A DNA stretch of 64,000 nt, taken from the NCBI RefSeq assembly GCF_000203915.1, contig NC_008392.1, forward strand, positions 682,001 to 746,000. Direction: 5' to 3'. This DNA comes from Burkholderia ambifaria AMMD. Lineage in GTDB: Bacteria > Pseudomonadota > Gammaproteobacteria > Burkholderiales > Burkholderiaceae. The notes under the pieces were generated by a model. The model was not told the DNA's origin and made no database searches. It was given only the letters and a program-made list of their open reading frames with translations. This document shows, piece by piece, positions 27,187 through 35,862 of this stretch. A program made the translations under genes and the position numbers. The stretch's first letter is position 1, and the number at the start of each line of letters is the position of its first letter.

Positions 27187-28400
27187 GGGGCGAGTCCTTC
27201 GAGGATGTTGCGTTTGGCGAGCCCGAGCGTCGCGAGCACGGCGGCCGCGACGCCGAGCACGACGAACGCGCATTCGACGGCGGCGATGGCGGCCGGCGAC
27301 ACCGCGAATTCGAGCAGGATCGGCTTCACGCGGCCCGGCGGCGCGGGCAGGTGGATCTGCGCGTGGTTGAGCGCGACCATCGCGAGCAGCGCGACGGCGA
27401 TGCCGGCGGCGGCGCCGAGCAGGCCGAGCAGCGCGGTCTCGCGGATCAGCACGCCGCGCACCGTCGACGCCGGCACGCCGAGCGCGCGCAGCGTGGAGAT
27501 TTCGCGGCGGCGCTCGACGATGCTCATCAGGATCCAGTTGCTCATCGACAGCAAAATCGTCACGCACAGAATCGCGCCGAACACCGAGAACTGGTTCCTG
27601 TACAGCGCGACGACCTGGTGATAGAGCGACACGAGCTGGTCCCAGGTCCGCACGTCGAGTTGCGGCAGCGCGGCGCGCAGTGCCGCGGCGGCGGTCGGCG
27701 TGTTCGCGGTGTCCGACAGGAACACCGCGATGCGCGACGCGCGGTCGGTGCGCAGCAGCGCCTGCGCCGCGCCGAACGTGACGTCGACGATCCGCTCGTC
27801 GACATCCTTGTTGCCGGTGCTCATCACGCCCACGATCTGCGCGTCGGTCGCGTTGATCCCGCCGTGCGCGGTCGACGCCATCAGCTGCACGACCGAGCCG
27901 ACATGCACGCCGAGCTTGCGCGCGAGCTCCGCGCCGACCACCACTTCGGTGCCGGCATTCGTTGCGGACAAATAGCGGCCCGACAACACCGTGTGATAGT
28001 CGAAGAAGCCGGGCGGCTCGCGGTTCGGCTCGACGCCTTCGCCGACGAAGCCGTAGCTGAGGTCGCCGTTCGAGACGAGCCCGTCGAAGTCGATCCCGCG
28101 CGCGGTGGTCGCGACGCCCGGCAGTTTCGCGATGGCCTGCGCGGCGGCGGCCTGTTCGTCGGCGGAGAGCCCGTATTGCAGCGGACGCTCGCCGATCAGG
28201 TCGAGGTAGCCGTGGTGCAGCACCTGCACGTGGCCGACGCCGCTGTCGATCGACCCTTCGCGCACCGCGTCGAAGGTCGCGATCACATAGCCGAGCGCGA
28301 CGCTCGACGCGAACGCGGCGACGCCGATCATCGCCATCGTGAGCAGGGTCCGGCGCCGGTTTCGCCAGAGGTTACGCCACGCAAACGTCGACCAGTTCAC
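27183..28400 (-). CDS. FtsX/MacB-type ABC transporter permease
   Basis: 405-residue permease with the type VII (LolC/E, MacB) layout: an N-terminal amphipathic segment and helix (WSTFAWRNLWRNRRRTLLTMAMIGVAAFASSVALGYVIA), a periplasmic domain of about 230 residues, then three C-terminal helices with the FtsX motif (SVFGAILCVTILLSMSNWILMSIVERRREISTLRALGVPASTV). These transporters do not move substrate through the membrane but pull it from the inner membrane by mechanical motion. The GTG start at 28400 overlaps the ATPase gene by 29 bases. It pairs with the LolD-type ATPase and probably loads the LolA-like protein encoded downstream. Confidence 0.9.
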   Translation of the reverse strand: MNWSTFAWRNLWRNRRRTLLTMAMIGVAAFASSVALGYVIATFDAVREGSIDSGVGHVQVLHHGYLDLIGERPLQYGLSADEQAAAAQAIAKLPGVATTARGIDFDGLVSNGDLSYGFVGEGVEPNREPPGFFDYHTVLSGRYLSATNAGTEVVVGAELARKLGVHVGSVVQLMASTAHGGINATDAQIVGVMSTGNKDVDERIVDVTFGAAQALLRTDRASRIAVFLSDTANTPTAAAALRAALPQLDVRTWDQLVSLYHQVVALYRNQFSVFGAILCVTILLSMSNWILMSIVERRREISTLRALGVPASTVRGVLIRETALLGLLGAAAGIAVALLAMVALNHAQIHLPAPPGRVKPILLEFAVSPAAIAAVECAFVVLGVAAAVLATLGLAKRNILEGLAP

Positions 28401-29091
28401 GGTTCACTCCCGGTACGCCGTCGCGCATCTCGATGCGGCGAGGCAGGCGCGCGCACAGACGATCGTCGTGCGACGCAATCAGAAAGGCGGTGCCCAGCGT
28501 GCGGTTGGTGTCGAGGATCAGCTCCGCGACGGCCCGCGCGTTGGTGCTGTCGAGACTCGCGGTCGGCTCGTCCGCGATCACGATCGCGGGTTCCTTCGCC
28601 AGCGCGCGGGCCAGCGCGACGCGCTGCTGCTCGCCGCCGGACAGCTCGCCGGGGCGATGGCGTTCGCGCGCGGCCAGGCCGACCGCGTCGAGCATCGCGC
28701 GGGCGCGCTCGCGGCGCGTGCGTGGCGTGCCCCATGCGAAGCAGCCGAGCTCGACGTTTTCGAGCGCCGACATCACTGGAATCAGGTTGAACTGCTGGAA
28801 CACGAAGCCGATGCGCTCGCGGCGAATCCTTTCGAGCGTGTCGGGCGCATTGTCGACGCGGCGGCCTTCGAGCCAGCGTTCGCCGCTCGTCGGCACATCG
28901 AGGAAGCCGGCGAGGTTGAGCAGCGTGCTCTTGCCGCTGCCCGACGGGCCGACCAGCGCGACGACGTCGCGCGGGCCGATCGACAGCGTCGCGCCGCGCA
29001 CCGCGACGACGTGCCCGGCGCCTTCGTACACGCGCGTGACGTCGCGCAGCTCGAGCACCGGCGGCAGCGCGGCGGTCTGAACGGCCGTCAT
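28372..29091 (-). CDS. LolD/MacB-type ABC transporter ATPase
   Basis: 239-residue ATPase. Walker A GPSGSGKST, Q-loop VFQQFNLIPVMSALENVELG (the LolD/MacB pattern), signature LSGGEQQRVALARAL, Walker B AIVIADEPTASLDS, switch His in IASHDDRL. The start ATG at 29091 overlaps the stop of the FAAL gene (ATGA) and has AAGGAG upstream. It drives the FtsX-type permease encoded next. Housekeeping LolCDE handles lipoproteins; this cluster copy is more likely dedicated to the cluster's product. Confidence 0.93.
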   Translation of the reverse strand: MTAVQTAALPPVLELRDVTRVYEGAGHVVAVRGATLSIGPRDVVALVGPSGSGKSTLLNLAGFLDVPTSGERWLEGRRVDNAPDTLERIRRERIGFVFQQFNLIPVMSALENVELGCFAWGTPRTRRERARAMLDAVGLAARERHRPGELSGGEQQRVALARALAKEPAIVIADEPTASLDSTNARAVAELILDTNRTLGTAFLIASHDDRLCARLPRRIEMRDGVPGVNRELVDVCVA

Positions 29092-30872
29092 GCGTACGCT
29101 CCTTGCCGGGCGTCGGCGCCGGCGGCCGCCGTCTCGCCCGGCGCGGCGATCACGGGCAGCGCGCCGGTCGCATACAGATCGCGACACTTCAGCCGCTGGA
29201 GCTTGCCGCTCGTCGTGCGCGGCAGCGAGCCGGGTTCGACGAAGCACAGATCCTGTGCGGCGAAGCCGATCCGCGATGCGAGCAGCTGCTGGCATTCGGT
29301 GCGCGTCTGCGGCGTGGCGTCGGCCGGCCGTGCCTCGATCGCGACGACCAGGCGTTCGGTGCCCGTCTGCGGATCGGGCAGCCCGAAGGCGATGCAGGTG
29401 CTCTTGCGCAGTGCCCGATGCGCGGCCAGCGCTTCCTCGATCTCGTGCGGGAAGTAGTTGCTGCCGCGAATGATGATGACTTCCTTCTTGCGCCCGAGAA
29501 TATGCAGCTGACCGTCGGCGACGTAACCGATGTCGCCGGTGCGGAACCAGCCGTCGGCGGTCAGCGGCGCGGCGATCGCGCCGTCGTCCGGGTTCAGGTA
29601 GCCGAGCATCACCGATGTGCCGCGAATCGCGACTTCGCCGACCGTGCGTGCCGCGAGCGGATGGTCGCCGTCGTCGAGGATACAGAACGCCATGCCTTCG
29701 ATCGGCGTGCCCATCGCGAGCACGGTTTCAGTTTCCGCGTGCGGGTCGCGGTTGTCGTCATGCGTAACTGGTTGAGCCGCGCGTTGCTCGATCAGCGCGC
29801 GCCGGCCGATCGTGTCGGCGATCACGTACGGCGCACCGTCGACCGCGCCTTCATGCCACGCGCGGTGCATCGATACCGCGAGCGTCGATTCGGCCATCCC
29901 GTAGCACGGCTGCAGCGCCGATGCGGCGAGGCCATAAGGCGCGAACGTCGCGGCGAAATCGCGCAGCGTGGCTTCGTCCACGCGTTCGCCGCCGATGAAG
30001 ATGTTGCGGCACGCGGACAGGTCGACGCCGTCCATCGCGGCCGCGTTGAAGCGGCGCACGCAGTAGCGCAGCGCGAAGGTCGGCACCGACGTCGTGGTCG
30101 CGCGCGCCGACGCGATGCGCTTGAGCCAGCCGAGCGGGTTCCGGATGAAGCTGTTCGGCTGCATCATCAATAGCGGCGCGCGGTAGTGCAGGTTCGACAG
30201 CAGCGTCAGCAGCCCCATGTCGTGATAGAGCGGCAGCCACGACGCGGTGCCGTCGCCGGCCGCGATGTCGAAGCGCACCGACCCGCCGATTCCGAGCACG
30301 TTCGCGATCACGTTCTCGTGGCTGAGCACGGCCGCTTTCGGATGCGACGTCGAGCCGGACGTCAACTGAATATGATGCGGATCGCGGCCATGCTTCGCGC
30401 TGATCAGCGCGCGTGCGCCGCTGTCCGCGGCCATCGACAGCGTCGCGAAATCGACCACGCGCGTCGACGCGGCCGGAAACGCAGCGTCGTGCCACGCGGC
30501 GGCCTGTGCATCCGCGGCGACGACGACGCGCGGACGATATCGCTCGCACGCGACGTCGACCACCTGACGCCCGGCCGTGGCGCGTCGGGCGGGAACCGGC
30601 ACGGTGCACGGCAATGCGCCGATCATCACGCAGGCCATCATCGCGACCGCATGCTCGACGGACGCCGGCAGCGCGAGCATCACCATGTCGTTCTCGTGCA
30701 CGCCGAGTTCGCGCAGTGCGCCGGCCTCGCGGAACACCGCTTCCGCGAAACGCCGGTACGTGATGCCGGCTTCGTTGCCCGCATCGTCGACGAACGCCAT
30801 GCGGTGCGTCGCACCGTCGACGTCCTCGAGCGACTCGATCAGGCGATGAATGGTGGATGCGCACTTCGTCAC
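29088..30872 (-). CDS. Fatty acyl-AMP ligase (FAAL)
   Basis: 594-residue FAAL-type ANL enzyme that activates a fatty acid as acyl-AMP and loads it on an ACP rather than CoA. Evidence: LTSGSTSHPKAAVLSHENV, WLPLYHDMGLLTLLSNL (a FAAL signature), and PNSFIRNPLGWLKRIASARATTTSVPTFALRYCVRRF with the FAAL-type segment, then YGMAESTLAVS and the A10 lysine TTSGKLQRLK. The start is the GTG at 30872, with GGGAGA about 6 bases upstream; a frame from 30911 lacks a binding site. First gene of the leftward operon, so loading of a fatty acid is probably the first committed step. By memory, such a ligase belongs to the afc locus. Confidence 0.9.
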   Translation of the reverse strand: MTKCASTIHRLIESLEDVDGATHRMAFVDDAGNEAGITYRRFAEAVFREAGALRELGVHENDMVMLALPASVEHAVAMMACVMIGALPCTVPVPARRATAGRQVVDVACERYRPRVVVAADAQAAAWHDAAFPAASTRVVDFATLSMAADSGARALISAKHGRDPHHIQLTSGSTSHPKAAVLSHENVIANVLGIGGSVRFDIAAGDGTASWLPLYHDMGLLTLLSNLHYRAPLLMMQPNSFIRNPLGWLKRIASARATTTSVPTFALRYCVRRFNAAAMDGVDLSACRNIFIGGERVDEATLRDFAATFAPYGLAASALQPCYGMAESTLAVSMHRAWHEGAVDGAPYVIADTIGRRALIEQRAAQPVTHDDNRDPHAETETVLAMGTPIEGMAFCILDDGDHPLAARTVGEVAIRGTSVMLGYLNPDDGAIAAPLTADGWFRTGDIGYVADGQLHILGRKKEVIIIRGSNYFPHEIEEALAAHRALRKSTCIAFGLPDPQTGTERLVVAIEARPADATPQTRTECQQLLASRIGFAAQDLCFVEPGSLPRTTSGKLQRLKCRDLYATGALPVIAAPGETAAAGADARQGAYA

Positions 30873-31204
30873 GAGGATTCTCCCGTTGCGGAACACGGCC
30901 GCTCGCGCCACGGTGCCGGCGGCGCCGTTCGTCGAGTGAGGAGGATTCTTGCCGCATCGGCGCGACGCGACAAACGGAATCTATGCAGGCAATGCATGCA
31001 CGGCACGCATCCACGAGGTGAACGGTCGGTACGCATTCGACCGGTCGTCTAATTCACGATGTGGTGCGCTCATGCGCGGGCGTCATGCAATGCGTTCGGA
31101 AAATTCGTTTGTCCGCGGCATCGACTCACAGAAGAATTGCATCCCGGCGCGCGCCAGCGTTGCCGTGTCATGGTGCCGGGCAGGGTCCGGCCAAGGAGAG
31201 CGCT
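30873..31204. promoter_or_regulatory. Divergent promoter region of the biosynthetic cluster
   Basis: Intergenic stretch of 332 bases between the FAAL operon (leftward) and the desaturase operon (rightward). No gene is supported: the frames that cross it lack ribosome-binding sites. It contains an 8-bp palindrome, TGCATGCA, at 30993-31000, and the desaturase binding site AAGGAG near 31193-31198. It is the natural place for the LysR protein encoded at 33731-34723 to control both operons, but I cannot point to a definite operator. Confidence 0.5.
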
Positions 31205-32200
31205 TTGTCCGTCACCTCATCGCTTGTCGCCCGTCAGAAATCGGCTACAGACATGAAGAGCCGCCCGAGCGGCGTGGTCTTCTCGCTGAAGCTGGCGGTC
31301 TACGTCGCGCTTCTTGCGCACGGCATGCTGTTCGCGCTGTCTGCGTTCGTCGTCCTGAAGATCGTCGGCGTGCTGCTGATCGGCGCGACCTATGCGCACG
31401 GCGTCGAGTTGCAGCATCAGGCGCTGCATTACCAGGGGTTCCGCAGCAAGCGGCTCAATACGGTGTTCGGCGTGCTGGTCGGCATGCCGATGCTGGTGTC
31501 GTTCCATGCTTACCAGGACAGCCACCTGCGTCATCACCGGCTGCTCGGCACGCCCGAGAACAAGGAATTCTTCGACTATGGCGACCAGTATGGCGCCAGC
31601 CCGGTCGTGAGCGCCGGGCTGTGGGCGTGGCGGCTGTCGATGGCCGCGCACTATCTGCAGTTCGCGAAAAACGTCGCGAAGCTCGTCGTGCCGGGCGCGC
31701 GCTTCGGCGACAACCCGCTCGTGTCGCGGGCGATTCGCCGCGATCATCTGCTGATGGTCGCGACGATCGCGCTGCTGGCCGGCGTGTCGGTCGTGCTGCA
31801 CTCGTGGTTCGTCGTGTGGGTGTGGGTCGTGCCGCTCGTGCTCGTCGCGGCGCCCGTGCATGCGCTGATCGAGATGCCCGAGCATTACCGCTGCGAGCTG
31901 ACGAGCACCGATCCGTTTCGCAACACGCGCACGATCGAGAGCAATGCATTCATGACGTGGTTCACCAACGGCAACAACTATCACGTCGAGCACCACATGA
32001 TGCCGAACCTGCCAATCGAGCGGCTGCACGATCTGCACGGCGTGATCGCGCCACGTATCCGTTATTACCACCGCACCTATCGCCAGTTCTACTATGCGTT
32101 GCTGCGCGGCCGGCTGGCGCCGCGCTCGGTGGACGACGACGCGGACGAGCGCGAAGCCGATGCCGACGCGGCCGCGCCGGCATCCACGCAGTCGGCATGA
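31205..32200 (+). CDS. Membrane fatty acid desaturase
   Basis: 331-residue integral-membrane diiron enzyme. The three His boxes are intact: HQALH, HLRHH (in DSHLRHHRLL) and HVEHH (in NNYHVEHHMMPNLP), spaced as in acyl-lipid desaturases and related hydroxylases or acetylenases. Hydrophobic helices flank the boxes. I chose the TTG at 31205 because AAGGAG lies 6 bases upstream; the ATG at 31253 is an alternative, and the frame extends to 31061 without support. The Asp/Ala-rich C-terminal tail is likely disordered. It heads the short rightward operon; the diiron protein follows 51 bases later. Likely role: double-bond introduction or hydroxylation of the acyl chain. A desaturase fits my memory of the afc genes. 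Confidence 0.88.
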   Translation: MSVTSSLVARQKSATDMKSRPSGVVFSLKLAVYVALLAHGMLFALSAFVVLKIVGVLLIGATYAHGVELQHQALHYQGFRSKRLNTVFGVLVGMPMLVSFHAYQDSHLRHHRLLGTPENKEFFDYGDQYGASPVVSAGLWAWRLSMAAHYLQFAKNVAKLVVPGARFGDNPLVSRAIRRDHLLMVATIALLAGVSVVLHSWFVVWVWVVPLVLVAAPVHALIEMPEHYRCELTSTDPFRNTRTIESNAFMTWFTNGNNYHVEHHMMPNLPIERLHDLHGVIAPRIRYYHRTYRQFYYALLRGRLAPRSVDDDADEREADADAAAPASTQSA

Positions 32201-32251
32201 GCGCATGAGTGCCGCGCGGCCGGTCACGAACCCGAACGCTTCCCGACGACG

Positions 32252-33112
32252 GTGACGATGATGCTCTATCCGGAACTTTTCAGATCGCTCGAGGCCGTGC
32301 GCTGGGACATGGAGAAGGACATTCCATGGGACAGCTTTGACGCGTCGCGGCTCACCGACGAGCACGCGAAGACGATCAAGATGAACGCGATCACCGAATG
32401 GTCGGCGCTGCCCGCAACGGAAATGTTCCTGCGCGACAACCAGCACGACAGCGACTTTTCCGCGTTCATGAGCGTGTGGTTCTTCGAGGAGCAGAAGCAT
32501 TCGCTCGTGCTGATGGAATACCTGCGCCGCTTCCGGCCGGACATGGTGCCGACCGAGGAAGAGCTGCACGCGGTGCGCTTCCCGTTCGATCCGGCGCCGC
32601 CGCTCGAGACGCTGATGCTGCACTTCTGCGGCGAGATCCGCCTGAACCACTGGTATCGCTGCGCGGCCGACTGGCACACCGAGCCGGTCATCAAGCACAT
32701 CTACGAAACGATCTCGCGCGATGAAGCGCGCCATGGCGGCGCCTACCTGCGCTACATGAAGAAGGCGCTGAACAACTGCGGCGACGTCGCGCGCGCGGCG
32801 TTCGCGAAGATCGGCGTGCTGATGGCGTCGGCGCGCCGCACCGAGAAACCGCTGCACCCGACCAACCTGCACGTGAACCAGGCGCTGTTCCCGCGCGACA
32901 CCGTGCAGTCGCGCCTGCCCGATCCGGAATGGCTCGAGCGCTGGCTCGACGAGCAGATCCGCTTCGACGGCGAGTGGGAAAAGAAGGTCGTCGACCGGAT
33001 CCTGCACAACCTGTCGATCCTGTTCGAGCGCACGTTCGCGACCGCGCAGGAGTTGAACCGCTATCGTCGCGAGGTCACGGCGCGCGTGAACGACCCGGCA
33101 GGCTGCGTGTAG
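32252..33112 (+). CDS. Ferritin-like diiron protein (second cluster copy)
   Basis: 286-residue protein with a full ferritin-like metal set: Glu49 (NAITEW), Glu80/His83 (FFEEQKHS), Glu128 (FCGEIRLNHW) and Glu158/His161 (RDEARHG). This points to an oxygen-activating diiron oxidase such as an acyl-ACP desaturase or AurF-like oxygenase. It is shorter than plant-type acyl-ACP desaturases (about 350) and not closely similar to the cluster's other diiron protein. The start may be GTG 32252, ATG 32258 or ATG 32261; none has a strong binding site, so coupling to the desaturase gene is likely. Substrate unknown. Confidence 0.8.
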   Translation: MTMMLYPELFRSLEAVRWDMEKDIPWDSFDASRLTDEHAKTIKMNAITEWSALPATEMFLRDNQHDSDFSAFMSVWFFEEQKHSLVLMEYLRRFRPDMVPTEEELHAVRFPFDPAPPLETLMLHFCGEIRLNHWYRCAADWHTEPVIKHIYETISRDEARHGGAYLRYMKKALNNCGDVARAAFAKIGVLMASARRTEKPLHPTNLHVNQALFPRDTVQSRLPDPEWLERWLDEQIRFDGEWEKKVVDRILHNLSILFERTFATAQELNRYRREVTARVNDPAGCV

Positions 33113-33730
33113 CCGGTCGCGCGGGCTGCCGCGCGGTGGGCGGAACGAGGCCACGGAACGAGGCCATGAAGCGCCGGGCGGCGATGCCGTCCGGCGAGCC
33201 TGGCCATTGGCGCGCGTAATCGTCCAGATCATTTTTTAAAATGGTGTGACAAACCGCCGCATATTTTCGTGTTTAGCTGGTTTTAATAAACGATCGATTG
33301 CGGGTTTTCAGATGGAGTGGAACCGGATCCAGTGTTTATGAAATTCCCATAATCCGGGAAATTGATTATAAAGACAGGTAATTGAAATTGTATTGTAGGC
33401 GCATATTTTTCTGTCCGGCGAAGCCTTGGAATCGACGAATGAACGCCGAATTTCATACTGAATCCCTTGTGTGGCGGGCTTTTATGGCGCAATTTCCCAC
33501 GCTGGTAAATTGAAATGGCTGATTTACAAAATCACTATTTCATAATGCTAATGTAAGAATAAGATGCAAATCGACGTTGATATATAAATATGAATGTCAC
33601 GGTTGAAAACAAGAATGATAATCGTCTATGCTTCGCTATAAAATCGTTTCCGGTTTCAAATGGAAATAAAACGATCTCAGGGAGACGAAAGGCGACTTGT
33701 CCGTTGGTAATGTCATTTTGAGGTGGCGGT
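33113..33730. other. AT-rich intergenic region upstream of the LysR gene
   Basis: About 600 bases with base composition very different from the rest: A/T-rich by eye from about 33230 to 33720 (runs such as ATTTTTTAAAATGG). The only frames here are short and have codon use unlike the genes around it. I see no gene. This would be a natural site for H-NS-type silencing and for the LysR promoter; GAGGTGG just before 33731 is the LysR ribosome-binding site. Confidence 0.6.
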
Positions 33731-34723
33731 ATGGCGAATGTGAGATTGGCAAAACGGTTGCGAGGGATGCCTTCGCTTGATTTCCTGAGGGGCTTCGAAT
33801 GCGCGGCGCGCCATTTGAGCTTCACGCGGGCAGGGCAGGAGTTGAACGTCACGCAATCCGCCGTGAGTCGCCAGGTCAAGGCGCTCGAGGAGCAGCTGCG
33901 GATCGAGCTGTTTCACCGGCACATCCGTTCGCTGACATTGACCGACAAGGGGCGCGAGCTGTACGACGCAATCTCGATCGCGTTGTCCGACCTGGAGTCG
34001 GTCGTGGGCAAGCTGTCGTCGAGTGTCGGCCAGCGCTCGATCTCGCTGTCGACCACCGTGTCGTTCGCGGCGCTCTGGCTGATTCCGCGTCTCGGGTCGT
34101 TCCGCGCGAGCTATCCGGACATCGATGTGCGCGTGTCCGCGACGAGCGAAATCGAGGATCTTAAACGCAAACGTTTGCACTTGGCGGTCCGCTATGCGGG
34201 CCCGTGCACGCCGCTCGACGACACGCAGGTGCTGTTTCGCGAACGCGTCGTCGCGGTGTGCAGCCCCGCACTCGCGACGGCCGTCGGCGGCCGTCCGTCG
34301 ATGACGCCGGACGATCTCGACAAGCACGTGCTGCTGCATCTCGACGATCCGCGCGGCGAATGGCCGTGGTATGCGTGGAGCAATCTGCTGAAGGCGCTCG
34401 GCGTGCCGCGGCTGCGGCCGGTCGGTGCGCTGCACTTCAGTCAGTATGACCAGCTCGTGCAGGCCGCCGTCGACGGGCACGGCATCGCGATCGGCAGGCG
34501 GCCGCTGATCGACGGTCTGCTGAAGCAGGGCCGGCTCGTCGAGCTGTTTCCCCACTGCACCGTTGCATCCGGCAGCTACGCGGTCGTGCAGAACCCCGAC
34601 GCGTGCAACGAATTCGACATCGCGGTGCTCACCAACTGGCTGCTCGACGAAGCCAGCGTTCCGCCCCAGGCGCCCCCGGACAACGCGGGCAGCAACGTGC
34701 TGCCGCTGTATCGCGTCGGCTAG
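33731..34723 (+). CDS. shvR: LysR-type transcriptional regulator (ShvR-like)
   Basis: 330-residue LysR regulator of the GcvA-like group. N-terminal winged helix-turn-helix (PSLDFLRGFECAARHLSFTRAGQELNVTQSAVSRQVKALEEQLRIELFHR), then linker helix and a two-lobed effector domain (SLSTTVSFAALWLIPRLGSF, HGIAIGRRPLIDGLL). Start ATG 33731 has GAGGTGG upstream. In the Bcc a LysR protein, ShvR, lies beside the afc genes and controls colony morphology, antifungal activity, and quorum-sensing genes. Position and neighbours fit, so I use that name; the ortholog assignment is from memory, not from alignment. A longer C-terminal Pro/Ala tail is present. Confidence 0.7.
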   Translation: MANVRLAKRLRGMPSLDFLRGFECAARHLSFTRAGQELNVTQSAVSRQVKALEEQLRIELFHRHIRSLTLTDKGRELYDAISIALSDLESVVGKLSSSVGQRSISLSTTVSFAALWLIPRLGSFRASYPDIDVRVSATSEIEDLKRKRLHLAVRYAGPCTPLDDTQVLFRERVVAVCSPALATAVGGRPSMTPDDLDKHVLLHLDDPRGEWPWYAWSNLLKALGVPRLRPVGALHFSQYDQLVQAAVDGHGIAIGRRPLIDGLLKQGRLVELFPHCTVASGSYAVVQNPDACNEFDIAVLTNWLLDEASVPPQAPPDNAGSNVLPLYRVG

Positions 34724-34936
34724 CGCCCGCGCGCCGCGTGGATGGCCGCTCCGCGCTCGCGTCGCGCTGCGCGTCGTTGCCGCCGCACGCGTCACGCGTC
34801 ACTCGTCATCCGCAAACGCCGCTACCTGTGCGATGATTCGCGGCTTCGCGTGCGTCGCAATACGCCGCTGACCCAGGCGCCCGGTTGCGGGCCGCCGTCG
34901 ATCGATCGTCCATACGTACATGAACCCGGAGGCGCG

Positions 34937-35761
34937 ATGCCCACACTGACCATCCAGCACAGCACACTGCATTACCAGGATCACGGCACCGGCTTTCCGG
35001 TGCTGCTCGGGCATAGCTATCTGTGGGACGCGGCGATGTGGGCGCCGCAGATCGATGCGTTGTCCAGCCGTTATCGCGTGATCGTGCCGGACCTGTGGGG
35101 GCATGGCGCGTCGGGTCCGTTGCCCGCCGGAACGCAGACGCTCGACGATCTCGCCGCACACGCGAGCGCGTTGCTCGATGCGCTGGAGATCGAGCAATGC
35201 GCGGTCGTCGGCCTCAGCGTCGGCGGGATGTGGGGTGCGCGGCTCGCGTTGCGCGAACCGCGGCGCGTGCGCTCGCTCGTACTGATGGATGCGTCGCTGG
35301 AGGCCGAGCCCGACGCGACGCGCCTGCGCTACTTCGCGATGCTCGATGCGATCGAGGCCGCCGGCAGCGTCGTGCCGCCGCTGCTCGATGCGATCGTGCC
35401 GCTGTTCTTCCGGCCGGACGTGAACCTGGCCGACCCGGTGCCGAGCGCGTTTCGCGCGGCGCTCGCGAAGCTGCCGGCCGACCGGCTGCGGGAATCGATC
35501 GCCCCGCTCGGCCGGTTGATCTTCGGGCGACCGGATACGCTGGCCGCGCTCGCCGACCTGGACGGCGAACGCACGCTGCTGATGTGCGGCGCGGGCGACA
35601 TGGCGCGCCCGCCGTCCGAGACGGTGAAGATGGCGAGCGTGATCGGCTGCCGCCACGCGCTGGTGCCAGACGCCGGCCATATCTCGAACCTGGAGAATCC
35701 GGCGTTCGTCACGCGGATGCTGCTCGACTGGTTCGACGAGCAGCAGCTCGCGGCGGGCTGA
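34937..35761 (+). CDS. Alpha/beta hydrolase
   Basis: 274-residue hydrolase. The nucleophile elbow is GLSVGGMWG, the oxyanion region is around LLGHSYLWDAAMW, and the catalytic His is in PDAGHISNLENP; the acid is probably Asp in CGAGDMARPP. Lid-type helices sit between. The ATG at 34937 has GGAGG 5 bases upstream; the longer frame from 34742 lacks support. No signal peptide, so it is cytoplasmic. It follows the LysR gene by 213 bases in the same direction. Relatives include 3-oxoadipate enol-lactonases and haloperoxidase-type esterases; the natural substrate cannot be told. It could hydrolyse an ester or thioester of the cluster, but a separate role is just as likely. Confidence 0.85.
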   Translation: MPTLTIQHSTLHYQDHGTGFPVLLGHSYLWDAAMWAPQIDALSSRYRVIVPDLWGHGASGPLPAGTQTLDDLAAHASALLDALEIEQCAVVGLSVGGMWGARLALREPRRVRSLVLMDASLEAEPDATRLRYFAMLDAIEAAGSVVPPLLDAIVPLFFRPDVNLADPVPSAFRAALAKLPADRLRESIAPLGRLIFGRPDTLAALADLDGERTLLMCGAGDMARPPSETVKMASVIGCRHALVPDAGHISNLENPAFVTRMLLDWFDEQQLAAG

Positions 35762-35840
35762 CCGTCATGCGCGCGACGCCGGTGGCGGATGCCGCGCGGC
35801 GTCGTGTGATGCGGGCCTGCGTGATGCGGCCCGGCGTGAT

Positions 35841-35862
35841 GCGCGTAACGCGTGTTACGCGC
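35841..35862. terminator. Bidirectional hairpin between convergent genes
   Basis: Perfect 9-bp stem GCGCGTAAC (35841-35849) and GTTACGCGC (35854-35862) with a 4-base loop. It overlaps the stop codon of the leftward MHS transporter gene and lies 79 bases after the rightward hydrolase stop. No T-run follows on either strand; it may stop transcription in both directions or just stabilise the 3' ends. Confidence 0.55.

Noticed and set aside
30993..31000. Lux-type (CepR) box in the divergent promoter
   Set aside because: Only an 8-bp palindrome TGCATGCA is present; it does not match the CTGT-N10-ACAG pattern well enough to claim quorum-sensing control.
31217..33232. 671-codon minus-strand frame opposite the desaturase and diiron genes
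   Set aside because: The sense strand has intact His boxes and diiron motifs; the antisense frame has no family features.
7358..34723. Fragin/valdiazen (ham) or polyyne (cepacin, caryoynencin) cluster
   Set aside because: No NRPS module as in ham, and only one membrane desaturase with no thioesterase or the several desaturases of polyyne clusters; the afc-like reading fits better.
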